Part shown: positions 1 to 8,204 of the stretch, one piece after another | How positions within the stretch are numbered: the first letter of the stretch is position 1 | How the letters are laid out: every line of letters starts with the position of its first letter | Assembly: GCF_900115685.1 (NCBI RefSeq) | Contig: NZ_FOXJ01000008.1 | Location: forward strand, 186,001-250,000 | From: Variovorax sp. 770b2 | GTDB lineage: Bacteria > Pseudomonadota > Gammaproteobacteria > Burkholderiales > Burkholderiaceae_C | DNA: 64,000 bases | Reading direction: 5' to 3' | The notes under the pieces: model-generated | Database searches by the model: none | Told to the model about the DNA's origin: nothing | What the model saw: the letters and a program-made list of their open reading frames with translations, nothing else | Program-made: the position numbers and the translations under genes

Positions 1-11
1 AAAATCCGCCG

Positions 12-677
12 ATGTCTGCGCTCCCACGCGCCCCTTCCGCCAAAGCCGCCACCGAGCGCGACGCCATACCCGACGATCAGTTGATGCTGGCCTACGCCCA
101 CGGTGACGCCGCCGCGTTCGACGTGCTCTATGCGCGCCACGAGGGCGGGCTGTTCCGCTTCGTCAAGCGCCTCCTGGGCGCGCGGCTCGTGGCGCAGGCC
201 GACGAGGTGTTCCAGGACACCTGGGTGCGGATCATCTCGGCGCGCGAGAGCTTCTCGCCGCAGGGCGCCACCTGGCGCACCTGGGCCTTCACGATCGCGC
301 ACAACCTGGCCATGGACCGCCTGCGCGTGAGCGGGCGCGAGGTGGCGCTCGACACGCACACGGACGACGACGGCGATGCCGTGCCCACGCTCGACCGCGG
401 CGTGCGCGGCGCGGTCGATGCCGCGGCGCATCCGTCGGCCGAGGAGCTCGCCTTCTGGCGCGCCGCCGGCCGGCGCCTCCTGGCCTGCCTCGATGAATTG
501 CCGGCCGACCAGCGCGCCGCATTCCTGCTGCACCACGAAGACGGCCTGACCGTCGAGGCGCTGGCGGCGAGCCTGGAGATCGGTTTCGAGACCGTGCGCA
601 GCCGCCTGCGCTACGGGCTGCAGAAGCTGCGCGGCTGCATGGAACGCTACCTGTCGGTGCTGGAGCAACGCGCATGA
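12..677 (+). CDS. ECF-type RNA polymerase sigma factor
   Basis: This 221-aa protein has the layout of an extracytoplasmic-function sigma factor. Region 2 (about residues 25-95) includes the run FDVLYARHEGGLFRFVKRLL, which would bind core polymerase and the -10 element. Region 4 (about residues 155-215) has the helix-turn-helix LTVEALAASLEIGFETVRSR followed by LRYGLQKLRG, typical of -35 recognition. The two regions are joined by an acidic linker. The stop overlaps the start of the next gene (ATGA), so the two are translationally coupled, as is usual for a sigma factor and its anti-sigma factor. The regulon is unknown. The start is the first ATG in the window, and no strong ribosome binding site is visible because the window begins 11 bases upstream. 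Confidence 0.88.
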   Translation: MSALPRAPSAKAATERDAIPDDQLMLAYAHGDAAAFDVLYARHEGGLFRFVKRLLGARLVAQADEVFQDTWVRIISARESFSPQGATWRTWAFTIAHNLAMDRLRVSGREVALDTHTDDDGDAVPTLDRGVRGAVDAAAHPSAEELAFWRAAGRRLLACLDELPADQRAAFLLHHEDGLTVEALAASLEIGFETVRSRLRYGLQKLRGCMERYLSVLEQRA

Positions 678-2101
678 GCAACGACATCGACCTCCCCGGC
701 AACAGCGACGGCGACCTGCGCGACCCGGCGCTGCGCCGCGCGCTCGACCATGCGCCCGATCGCGATGCAACGCCCGATCCGCGCACGCGCGATGCGATCC
801 GCAAGATGGCGCACAACCTGGCCGCCGCGCCCGCAGCGGCGCCGGCATCCGCCGCCAACAGCGCGAGCGCCGCGCCCTGGTGGCGCCGGCTGTTCGGCGG
901 CGGCGACGCGCGCGCGCGCATGCCCTGGAATGCGGCCTTCGCCACCGTGCTCGTGGCCGGCTTCGTGACCGTGCTGTGGCATCGCGAGCCGATTCCCGAT
1001 GCGAGGCTCGATGGCGAGGCAAAGGTCGCGAGTGCGCCGGCACCGGCACCGGCCGCCGCGCCGACGCCGCCCGCAGCGGAGTCGGCACCGCAGGCGTCCA
1101 GCCCTGCAATCGTCGCGCAGCAAACACCGGCGGCAGAAGCACCTGCGGCCCCGGCGCGAGATGCGGCCAAGGAAGCACCGGACCGCGCGGCGGTGGATGC
1201 CGTCCGCAAGCCGGCGCCGGCGGCCGCGCGCAAGCAGGTCGAGGCGGCACCTGCGCCAGGGGCGAACGCTGCGCCTCCCGAGCCAGTGCCGGCGCCTGCC
1301 CCGTCCGAAGCGCGATCGGCTGCGGTGCCTGTTTCTCCGCCGCCTGCCATCGCCGCACCGGCACCTCCACCCGCGCCCGCTGCCGCACCCGCACCCGCGG
1401 CAGCGCCTCCACCGGCACTCGCGGCGCAAGCGCCGGGCGTCGCCGAGTCCTCCGCACGCGTGCGTCAAAAGAGCGAAAGCGTGCAGGACGAAAGAGAGCA
1501 AGACAGGCGCAGTGCATATGCCGCGCCATCCGCGCCATCCGCGCCATCGGTGGCCCCTGCTCCCATCGCCGTGCCCGAAAGGACGCCGCCTGCGGTGGCC
1601 TCTGCGCCGGCCGCGCCGCCAGCACCTGGCGCACCGGCGCCCTCGCATCGGGAACTGTCGGAGAACGCATCCGGCGCCGTTGCGCGGGGAGGCAGTCCGA
1701 GTGCCGACGTCTCGGGCGCGCTGCGCGATACGGCCCCCCCACGTGCCGCCGCCGCCAAGGCCGCAAGGTCGCCGGCGGGCGTGTCGCGGTTCTCCGCGCT
1801 GGACCGCTGGACGTCCTTCGACATCACGCGTGCAGGCTTGGGCGTGCACCACGCACGCGGCGACATCGAAGGGCTGGCGGCGTTGGTGAACACGGTGGCT
1901 CGCTCGGCCACTGCGGCCGATGCGCAACTGGCCGCGCCGGTCGAGGCGCGCCTGTCGCTCCATCAAGGCGGCACGCTGGTCGCCGTGCTCGAGATCGCGG
2001 GCGACCAGGTGCGCTGGACGCCGCAGCCCGGCGGCACCGCATCGGTGGGCACGCCGCCGGCGCAGGCGCTCGCAGCGCTGCGGGCGCTGCTGACGCGCTG
2101 A
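674..2101 (+). CDS. Ala/Pro-rich membrane protein, candidate anti-sigma factor
   Basis: The protein is 475 aa and overlaps the sigma factor gene by four bases. The N-terminal ~80 residues are cytoplasmic in character. One hydrophobic segment follows at about residues 93-108 (ATVLVAGFVTVLW). A very long low-complexity Ala/Pro linker (about 110-340) then leads to a compact C-terminal domain (about 375-475) with predicted beta character. Coupling to an ECF sigma gene and a single transmembrane segment fit a membrane anti-sigma factor with an N-terminal sigma-binding part and a periplasmic sensor part. No conserved zinc-binding anti-sigma motif (HxxxCxxC) is visible, so the role is inferred from context and topology only. 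The linker could span much of the periplasm. Confidence 0.6.
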   Translation: MSNDIDLPGNSDGDLRDPALRRALDHAPDRDATPDPRTRDAIRKMAHNLAAAPAAAPASAANSASAAPWWRRLFGGGDARARMPWNAAFATVLVAGFVTVLWHREPIPDARLDGEAKVASAPAPAPAAAPTPPAAESAPQASSPAIVAQQTPAAEAPAAPARDAAKEAPDRAAVDAVRKPAPAAARKQVEAAPAPGANAAPPEPVPAPAPSEARSAAVPVSPPPAIAAPAPPPAPAAAPAPAAAPPPALAAQAPGVAESSARVRQKSESVQDEREQDRRSAYAAPSAPSAPSVAPAPIAVPERTPPAVASAPAAPPAPGAPAPSHRELSENASGAVARGGSPSADVSGALRDTAPPRAAAAKAARSPAGVSRFSALDRWTSFDITRAGLGVHHARGDIEGLAALVNTVARSATAADAQLAAPVEARLSLHQGGTLVAVLEIAGDQVRWTPQPGGTASVGTPPAQALAALRALLTR

Positions 2102-2140
2102 CCGCGCTGCGGATGCGCTAACCGCGCTGCGGGGCCCCAC

Positions 2141-2161
2141 TGACGCGCTGGTCGCGCGTCA
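2141..2161. terminator. Short inverted repeat between convergent genes
   Basis: TGACGCGC and GCGCGTCA form an 8-bp stem with a 5-base loop, lying between the convergent anti-sigma and enoyl-CoA hydratase genes. There is no T tract on either side, so it is at best a weak or factor-assisted terminator. Just upstream (2101-2140) the motif accgcgctgcgg occurs twice, about 20 bases apart. Confidence 0.35.
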
Positions 2162-2172
2162 GGCCAACGCCC

Positions 2173-2952
2173 TCAGGCGTTCTTGAAATCAGGCGCGCGC
2201 TTGTTCAGGAAGGCGTCCATGCCTTCCTTCTGGTCGACCGTGGCGAACAGCGCGTGGAACATTCGGCGCTCGAACATCACGCCGTCGCTCAGGCCGCTCT
2301 CGAAGGCGCGGTTGACCGATTCCTTGGCGGCCATCACCGAGATCTGCGAGAAGCCGCAGATGATCAGCGCCGCGCCCAGCGCCTCGTCGGCCAGCTTTTC
2401 GTAAGGCACCACGCGGCTCACGAGGCCGGCGCGCTCGGCTTCGGCGGCGTCCATCATGCGGGCGGTGAGCACCATGTCCATGGCCTTGCTCTTGCCCACC
2501 GCGCGCGGCAGGCGCTGCGTGCCGCCGGCGCCGGGGATCACGCCGATCTTGATCTCGGGCTGGCCGAACTTGGCGGTGTCGGCCGCGATGATGAAGTCGC
2601 ACATCATCGCCAGCTCGCAGCCACCGCCCAGCGCGAAGCCGGCGACCGCGCCGATCACGGGCTTGCGGATCGAGCGGATGGTTTCCCAGTTGCGGGTGAT
2701 GTAGTCGCCCTTGTAGGTGTCGATGAAGCTGTACTTGGCCATCGCCGCGATGTCGGCACCGGCCGCGAAGGCGCGCTCGCTGCCCGTGAGGATGATGCAG
2801 CCGATGGCCTCGTCGGCATCGAAGGCCTTCAGCGCCTGGCCCAGCTCGGTCATGAGCGCGTCGTTGAGCGCGTTCAGGGCCTTGGGGCGGTTGAGGGTGA
2901 TGATGCCGACCTTGCCTGCTTCGGTCCGCACTTCGATGTTTTCGTAGCTCAT
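2173..2952 (-). CDS. Enoyl-CoA hydratase
   Basis: A 259-aa crotonase-superfamily protein of the usual length. The oxyanion-hole segment AFAAGADIAAM lies near residues 62-72. The second segment GGGCELAMMCDFIIAADTAK is followed by FGQPEIKIGVIPGAGGTQRL, which carries the catalytic Glu of true hydratases. It should add water to short-chain 2-enoyl-CoA in fatty or amino acid breakdown. The closest family type is PaaF/FadB-like short-chain hydratase (EchA). The start is supported by GGAG about 8 bases upstream. It is monocistronic here, convergent with the gene before it and divergent from the DUF2325 gene. The substrate cannot be fixed from sequence. Confidence 0.92.
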   Translation of the reverse strand: MSYENIEVRTEAGKVGIITLNRPKALNALNDALMTELGQALKAFDADEAIGCIILTGSERAFAAGADIAAMAKYSFIDTYKGDYITRNWETIRSIRKPVIGAVAGFALGGGCELAMMCDFIIAADTAKFGQPEIKIGVIPGAGGTQRLPRAVGKSKAMDMVLTARMMDAAEAERAGLVSRVVPYEKLADEALGAALIICGFSQISVMAAKESVNRAFESGLSDGVMFERRMFHALFATVDQKEGMDAFLNKRAPDFKNA

Positions 2953-3049
2953 GGTGTCTCCGGGAAAGGTGAGGGAAAAGGGAAAAATTCGCTCGGGCCA
3001 CTATACCGAGCAAGGCTTCTTGGCTGCTGACACCCCATGGCCTTCCAAT

Positions 3050-3064
3050 TGAGAATTGCTCTCA
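3050..3064. promoter_or_regulatory. Fur-like box before the DUF2325 gene
   Basis: TGAGAATTGCTCTCA matches the 7-1-7 Fur box pattern TGAGAAT-N-ATTCTCA with a perfect left arm and 5 of 7 in the right arm. It ends 14 bases before the ATG of the DUF2325 gene, a position suited to repression. The assignment rests on the motif alone. Confidence 0.5.
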
Positions 3065-3078
3065 TCTAGAATGGCCGC

Positions 3079-3690
3079 ATGGAGTTCCCGATGCAAGAAC
3101 ATGCCGTGTTGCTGCGGGCGTATGCCCGGGTGCAGGAGCGCTGCTCGCGCCTGCTGGCCGAACAGGCCGCGCTGATCGAGCGGCTGGAGGCGCAGGTCGT
3201 TCGCCTGCGCGGCGCGCTGGTGGCGCGCGATTCGGCCATCGCGATGGTGCGCGAAGAACTCGCGGCGCGCGCGGCCGTGGGCGGTGCGCTGCCCAAGCGC
3301 CTGCATGCACTGCTGTCGCCGGCCAGCCGGCGCCACGAGATACCGTTCGCGCCCGAGACACCCGAGACGCCCGCCGACCTGCGCGAGAAGGCCGTGCTGT
3401 GCGTAGGCCGCGAGGACGAGGCGCCCTCGCTCGCGCGCCAGCTGGTTGAAATCGCCGGTGGGCGCTACCTGCATCACGACGGTGGCGACGATGCCGACGA
3501 CCCCGCGCTCGAAGCGGGCCTGCGCGCCGCCGATCTCGTGATCTGCCAGACGGGTTGCGTGAGCCACGGCGCCTACTGGCGCGTGCAGGACCATTGCCGC
3601 CGCACCGGCAAGCCTTGCGTGCTGGTGGGCGAGCCGCAGCCGATGCTGTTCGTGCGGCAGCAGCCCGCGGCGACCGAAAAAGTCGACTAG
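3079..3690 (+). CDS. DUF2325 domain-containing protein
   Basis: A 203-aa protein with two parts. Residues 1-75 are a charged helical stretch likely to form a coiled coil (AEQAALIERLEAQVVRLRGA). Residues 105-195 form a DUF2325 fold: KAVLCVGREDEAPSLARQLVE, an acidic loop, then DLVICQTGCVSHGAYWRVQDH and a final CVLV strand. DUF2325 is of unknown function; the C-terminal Cys and His residues (CQTGCVSH, DHC) look suited to metal or redox chemistry. A Fur-like box lies just upstream, which would tie it to iron supply. The 3' end overlaps the convergent M61 peptidase gene by four bases. Confidence 0.75.
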   Translation: MEFPMQEHAVLLRAYARVQERCSRLLAEQAALIERLEAQVVRLRGALVARDSAIAMVREELAARAAVGGALPKRLHALLSPASRRHEIPFAPETPETPADLREKAVLCVGREDEAPSLARQLVEIAGGRYLHHDGGDDADDPALEAGLRAADLVICQTGCVSHGAYWRVQDHCRRTGKPCVLVGEPQPMLFVRQQPAATEKVD

Positions 3691-5519
3691 CCGGCCAACC
3701 AGCCGGTGACCTTCGCGGCGTCGTGCGCGAAGAGGCGCCAGGTGGTCACGCCCGCCGGCAGCGTGAGCGGCAGCCGCAGCAACTTGCGGTCGCGCGCGAC
3801 GATGGCCGTGAACTTGGTCGTATCGCCCAGGTACAGCGCCAGGTCGTCGAGCTTGGCGATGCGCCAGGCCTGCGCAGATTTCTTCTTGCCGCTGGCGGGC
3901 AGCTCGATGCCGATCCACTCGTCGTTCGCGGAGAACCCGGCTTTCTCGGCCGCACCGCCGCGCAGCACCACCTTCACCTGCACGCTGCCGTTGGCTTCGG
4001 CCACGCGCAGGCCGAGCACCTGCGCCTGCTGGGACGGGTCTTCGAGCGTCGCCACGCCATGCGCGCGCAGCAACTGCGCGAGCGGCAGCTCCTCGGTCGA
4101 ATGCACCCAGCGCGCGAGCTCCAGCGCATACGAGCGACCGCTGACCGCTTCGAGCGCGGCCGCGATATCCGCTTCGCTGATCGGTCCGCCGCTGCTGTGC
4201 GTCCACAGGTGGCGCATCACGTCGTCCAGCGAGCCCTTGCCTTCATGGCGCAGCGTGAGGTCCAGGCACAGCGCCACGAGCGCGCCCTTGGTGTAGTAGC
4301 TCACCGTGCTGTTGGGCGTCTGCTCGTCCTGGCGGTAGTACTTGACCCAGGCGTCGAAGCTCGCGTCGGCCACCGGCTGCACGAGCCGGCCCGGCGTCTG
4401 CTGCACCTGGTTGATGGTCTTGTTGAGCAGCCGCAGGTAGGCCGCATCGTCGATGCGGCCCGCGCGGCGCAGCAGCAGGTCGTCGTAGTAGCTGGTGAAG
4501 CCCTCGAAGAACCACAGCAACTGCGTGTAGTTCTCGCGGCTGTAGTCGTAGCGGGCGAACTCCGCCGGCCGCATCCGCTTGACGTTCCAGGTGTGGAAGT
4601 ACTCGTGGCTGATGAGGCCCATCAGCGTGGTGTAGCCCTCGGGCTGCTTTTTCTTTTCGCCGCGCTGCGGCAGGTCGCGGCGGTTGCAGATGAGCGCCGT
4701 GGAGTGGCGGTGCTCGAGCCCGCCGTAGCCGTCGTCCACCGCATTGAGCATGAAGACGTAGCGGTCGATCGGCAGCTTCGGCCCGCCGCGCTTGCCGGCC
4801 TTGTCGCCGTGCCAGAAGCGTATTTCTGCCTCGCAGATGGCCTGGGTGTCGGCGATCAGCCGGTCGCCGTCGAACGAGGCCGCGGCGCCCGCGATCACGA
4901 AGCGGTGCGGCACGCCGCAGGCGTCGAACTCGGCGCTCCAGAAGGCGCCCATTTCGACGGGGCTGTCGGCCAGCTCGTCGTAGCCGCTCGCCTGGTAGCT
5001 GCCGAAGCCCTGCTTGTCGATCTTGGAGGGCACGAGCGCGGTGGCGCACGACCAAGCGCCGCCATCGGCCGTCGATGCAGGGGCGACGATCTCCAGCGCA
5101 TGTGGCGCATCGGTCTGCCCCTCGACGCGCAGGCACAGGCTGGTGCCGTTGAAGAAGCCGCGCTCGGCGTCCAGCCAGGCGGTGCGCACCGAGTTGTCGT
5201 ATGCACAGACCTGGTAGTGCAGCACCAGCGGCTGTCCCGGTGTGCAATCGACCAGCCAGCTGCATTTGTCGACCTGCGTGAGCGCGGGCTTGCGGCGCCC
5301 CTGCGTGGCGCGCAGGCCCTGCAGGTTCTTGGCGAACTCGCGCACCAGGTAGCTGCCCGGAATCCACACCGGCAGCGTCACGCGCTGCAGCGCGGCGGGT
5401 GCATCGATGGTCAGCGCGACGGTAAAGAGATGCGCATGCAGGTCCGCGCATTCGATGCGATAGCGCACGCCCGCAGCGGACGCGCCGGCTGCGCGCCGGG
5501 AAACGGCTTTCGTCGCCAT
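3687..5519 (-). CDS. M61 family metallopeptidase with C-terminal PDZ domain
   Basis: The 610-aa product is a glycyl-aminopeptidase (M61) relative. An N-terminal beta domain (about 15-180) precedes the gluzincin core with HEYFH (H305 and H309 as zinc ligands, E306 as catalytic base), followed by WNVKRMRP and the downstream helix WFFEGFTSYYDDL that supplies the third ligand. The C-terminal part (about 460-570) resembles a PDZ domain (AEKAGFSANDEWIGIEL). An open frame extends 112 codons further upstream, but the ATG at 5519 overlaps the dsbC stop (TGATG) and the protein aligns to family length from there, so the upstream extension is read-through of dsbC antisense-frame sequence. It is probably co-transcribed with dsbC. 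No signal peptide is evident, so a cytoplasmic site is likely. Confidence 0.88.
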   Translation of the reverse strand: MATKAVSRRAAGASAAGVRYRIECADLHAHLFTVALTIDAPAALQRVTLPVWIPGSYLVREFAKNLQGLRATQGRRKPALTQVDKCSWLVDCTPGQPLVLHYQVCAYDNSVRTAWLDAERGFFNGTSLCLRVEGQTDAPHALEIVAPASTADGGAWSCATALVPSKIDKQGFGSYQASGYDELADSPVEMGAFWSAEFDACGVPHRFVIAGAAASFDGDRLIADTQAICEAEIRFWHGDKAGKRGGPKLPIDRYVFMLNAVDDGYGGLEHRHSTALICNRRDLPQRGEKKKQPEGYTTLMGLISHEYFHTWNVKRMRPAEFARYDYSRENYTQLLWFFEGFTSYYDDLLLRRAGRIDDAAYLRLLNKTINQVQQTPGRLVQPVADASFDAWVKYYRQDEQTPNSTVSYYTKGALVALCLDLTLRHEGKGSLDDVMRHLWTHSSGGPISEADIAAALEAVSGRSYALELARWVHSTEELPLAQLLRAHGVATLEDPSQQAQVLGLRVAEANGSVQVKVVLRGGAAEKAGFSANDEWIGIELPASGKKKSAQAWRIAKLDDLALYLGDTTKFTAIVARDRKLLRLPLTLPAGVTTWRLFAHDAAKVTGWLAG

Positions 5520-6241
5520 CAGCTGGCGGAAGCGGCGAGTTGCTTCTCGACCTGCTCTGCGGGAATGGCACCCGGCGTGCGCGTGCCGTTGGTGAAGATC
5601 AGCGTGGGCGTGCCGGTGATGTTGTACTTGCGGCCGAACTCGACATTGCGCTGCAGCGCGGTCACGTCGCAGCTGCCTGCCGCGGTGGTGGGCTTGGCGC
5701 CGGTTTCCATCCAGTCGCCCCAGGCCTTGCCCTTGTCCTTGCTGCACCAGATGTCGCGCGACTTGACGGTCGAATCGGCGCCCAGCACCGGGTAGAGGAA
5801 CAGGTACACGGTGACGTTGTTGACCGTCTTCATGTCCTTCTCGAAGCGCTTGCAATAGCCGCAGTTCGGGTCTTCGAACACCGCCAGCTTGCGCTTGCCG
5901 TTGCCGCGCACGATCTTGATCGCGTCCTGCAGCGGCAGCTTGTCGAAGGCGACCTCGCTCAACTTCTCGACGCGCTCCTCGGTGAGGTTGCGGCGCGTGT
6001 TCACGTCGATCAGGTTGCCCTGGATCAGGTAGTTGCCCTGCTCGTCCGTGTAGAAGATCTGGGCGCCGTTCACGCGCACTTCGTAGATGCCCTGCAGGGG
6101 CGTCTTGGTGATCTCCTCGATCGGCGGGAACTGCGGGATGCGCGAGGGCAGGTTCTTGCGGATCTCGGCTTCGCCGGCGGTGGCGGTCAGGACCGCACCC
6201 AGCGTGCAGGCGGCGAGAAGAAGGTTGCGTGCGAGAGTCAT
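5519..6241 (-). CDS. dsbC: Thiol:disulfide interchange protein DsbC
   Basis: A 240-aa periplasmic disulfide isomerase. Residues 1-22 form a signal peptide (MTLARNLLLAACTLGAVLTA). A short dimerisation domain (about 24-90) is followed by a thioredoxin fold with the active site C127-G-Y-C130, and the cis-proline loop T211-P212. A second Cys pair (C166 and C191) matches the structural disulfide of DsbC. It reshuffles wrong disulfides in secreted proteins and is kept reduced by DsbD, which is not in this window. The stop overlaps the ATG of the peptidase gene. Confidence 0.94.
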   Translation of the reverse strand: MTLARNLLLAACTLGAVLTATAGEAEIRKNLPSRIPQFPPIEEITKTPLQGIYEVRVNGAQIFYTDEQGNYLIQGNLIDVNTRRNLTEERVEKLSEVAFDKLPLQDAIKIVRGNGKRKLAVFEDPNCGYCKRFEKDMKTVNNVTVYLFLYPVLGADSTVKSRDIWCSKDKGKAWGDWMETGAKPTTAAGSCDVTALQRNVEFGRKYNITGTPTLIFTNGTRTPGAIPAEQVEKQLAASAS

Positions 6242-6272
6242 CGGGAAGTCCGTTCGATTCGAATGTGTGGCG

Positions 6273-7400
6273 TCATGCCTTCAAGCCCATGGCTTGCGCG
6301 GTGATCCAGTGCTTGACCAGGCGCGTGCGGTCGAAGCCGCGCATGCCCCAGTTGCGCAACGCAGGAAGTGGACCCAGGTTGTGCGAGAAGAGTTGCTGCA
6401 GGCCGTCGGTGGCAAGGCTCATCTGCAGCACGTCGGCGCGGCGGGCGCGTTCGTAGCGGCGCAGGAGCCGCGCATCGCCCACGCTGCGCCAGTAGTCGCG
6501 GGTCTTGATCACCTCGGCCAGCGCGGCCGCGTCGGCCAGCCCGAGGTTCAGGCCCTGGCCCGCGAGCGGGTGCACCGTGTGGGCGGCATCGCCCGCGAGC
6601 GCCCACGACTGGTTCGGCTGTCCGGGCATCGCGCCGGTCCAGCGGTCGGCGATGGCGCGCGCGAGCGGCCAGGCCGCGCGCTCGCTCGCGAGCTTGAGCG
6701 CACCGAGCGCGCCATGGCTGGCCTCGCTCACCGCGGCATTGAATTCGTCGTCGCCCTGCGCGAGCAGCGCGGGGGCGCGCAGCTGGTCGACCGACCACAC
6801 CAGCGCGACCGTCTTGCCGTGCGTGCCGCCCAGCGGCAGCAGCGCGAGCACCTCGCCCTTGTCGTTGAACCACTGGCGCGCGATGCCGTCGTGCGACTGC
6901 TCGGCTTCCAGGCGCGCCGCAACCGCGTGCTGCGGATAGCGCGTGACCTCGTAGCTCACGCCCAGCGCCTCGCGCGTGGCGCTGGCCTTGCCTTCGCACA
7001 CCACGGTGAGCGGCGCGGGCACGGGCTCGGTCACGACCTCGATCTGGGGCTGGAAACGCACCGCATCGGCCAGTTGCTGCTCGAGTGCCGGCACATCGAC
7101 GATCCACGCCAGCGCATCGACCTTCTGCCGCGCCGCGCTGAACTGCACGCGGCCGCCTTCGTCGCCATGCACCAGCATCTCGCGCACCGGCGTGGCGTGG
7201 GCCGCATCGGGCCAGGCGCGCAGCGATTCGAGGAGGGTGCGGGAGGCGGTGTTGAGCGCGTAGGCGCGGATGTCCTGCTTGCCCGGCGTGGCGGGCGGCA
7301 CCACCAGCGCCACGCGCACGCGTTCGCGTGCGAGCAGCAGGGCCAGCGTGCGGCCGACGATGCCGGCGCCGCGAATGCAAACTTCTGGGGGGAGGGCCAT
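6273..7400 (-). CDS. UbiH/UbiF-family FAD-dependent monooxygenase
   Basis: A 375-aa flavoprotein hydroxylase. The N-terminal Rossmann motif is CIRGAGIVGRTLALLLA (residues 8-24). The second FAD motif is AGDAAHTVHPLAGQGLNLGLADA near residue 270, diagnostic of the UbiH/UbiF/VisC class. These enzymes hydroxylate the ubiquinone ring. The sequence does not show which ring position is used. The gene lies 31 bases upstream of dsbC on the same strand and may share its transcript. It lacks the GDXXH variation that would suggest an aromatic-degradation hydroxylase. Confidence 0.85.
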   Translation of the reverse strand: MALPPEVCIRGAGIVGRTLALLLARERVRVALVVPPATPGKQDIRAYALNTASRTLLESLRAWPDAAHATPVREMLVHGDEGGRVQFSAARQKVDALAWIVDVPALEQQLADAVRFQPQIEVVTEPVPAPLTVVCEGKASATREALGVSYEVTRYPQHAVAARLEAEQSHDGIARQWFNDKGEVLALLPLGGTHGKTVALVWSVDQLRAPALLAQGDDEFNAAVSEASHGALGALKLASERAAWPLARAIADRWTGAMPGQPNQSWALAGDAAHTVHPLAGQGLNLGLADAAALAEVIKTRDYWRSVGDARLLRRYERARRADVLQMSLATDGLQQLFSHNLGPLPALRNWGMRGFDRTRLVKHWITAQAMGLKA

Positions 7401-7466
7401 CGGACGATTGTAGGAGTTGCGTTGTGCGCCCGTTCCCGCGCCCCCGCCCGGCGAGGGGCCGATCCG

Positions 7467-8204
7467 TCAGGCGCCCTGGGCCGGCGCGTGGCCGTAGCGC
7501 GACAGCGTTTCGGCCGGCGGATGCACCTGCCAGGGCAGGCCGTGCGCCGTGAAGCGCTCGGTCAGCGCGTCGGCGATGGCGTGCGCCTCGGTGTCCCCGA
7601 GCGCGATGACGCCCATCAGCGCGCCGTCCACGCCGGGAAAGGCCGCGGCCGAGATCTTGTCCTCGACCGGCAGCGCATCCAGCACCGACCAGTTCTTCTC
7701 GGCCGCCAACCCGCAGATGAAGCGGTCGTCCACGCCCGGCGCGGCGGCCGTCGACAGCAGCACCAGCTGCGCGCCCTGGAACCATCCCGAGAATTCGAAC
7801 AGCCGCAGCGCGACCTCGGGCCGGACGGTCGACGTGAGCCCCAGCTCCACCGGCGCCGTGCCCACGGCGCCCGCCGCGCCGAATGCACTGCGCAGCACGA
7901 TGCGACGGTGCCGCGTGCCGTCTTCCTCGGGCGTCCATTCGGCGCCGTCGCTGCGGTGGTGCCCCGGGCTCCACAACTTGCGCCACAGCGTGCCGAGCGT
8001 GGGCCGCTCCACGTCTTCCAGGAAGGTGACGCGGCCCAGCGCCGCGAAGGCTTCGGCGGTGGCCAGGTGCAGCGCGTCGAGCGCGTCGTCGTCCGCATCG
8101 TCCATCTGCACCAGCAGCATCGACTGGCCCACGCCCAGCTGCCCGAGCTCCAGGGCCGGCGGCAGGTTGGCGCGCACCATGTGCAGCCCGATGCGGCCTA
8201 CCAT
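7467..8204 (-). CDS. Unknown protein, overlapping partner of the glycine-zipper gene
   Basis: I do not recognise this 245-aa protein. It is soluble in character, with no signal peptide or transmembrane segment. An acidic run near the N-terminus (MDDADDDALDALH, about residues 34-46) is followed by mixed alpha/beta sequence and a late hydrophobic stretch (GALMGVIALG). The ATG at 8204 overlaps the 3' end of the preceding gene by seven bases, so the two are tightly coupled. A soluble acidic partner encoded directly after a glycine-zipper membrane protein is a common layout for effector and immunity pairs. Here that is only an inference. An open frame continues far upstream, but it is out of frame with the partner gene and lacks coding character. 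Confidence 0.6.
   Translation of the reverse strand: MVGRIGLHMVRANLPPALELGQLGVGQSMLLVQMDDADDDALDALHLATAEAFAALGRVTFLEDVERPTLGTLWRKLWSPGHHRSDGAEWTPEEDGTRHRRIVLRSAFGAAGAVGTAPVELGLTSTVRPEVALRLFEFSGWFQGAQLVLLSTAAAPGVDDRFICGLAAEKNWSVLDALPVEDKISAAAFPGVDGALMGVIALGDTEAHAIADALTERFTAHGLPWQVHPPAETLSRYGHAPAQGA

Noticed and set aside
3555..5795. A 746-codon rightward open frame over the M61 peptidase gene
   Set aside because: The opposite strand encodes a complete peptidase with its zinc motif; the rightward product has shadow composition only.
5520..5855. Longer N-terminus for the M61 peptidase (112 extra codons)
   Set aside because: That part lies inside dsbC in another frame, and the ATG at 5519 is coupled to the dsbC stop.
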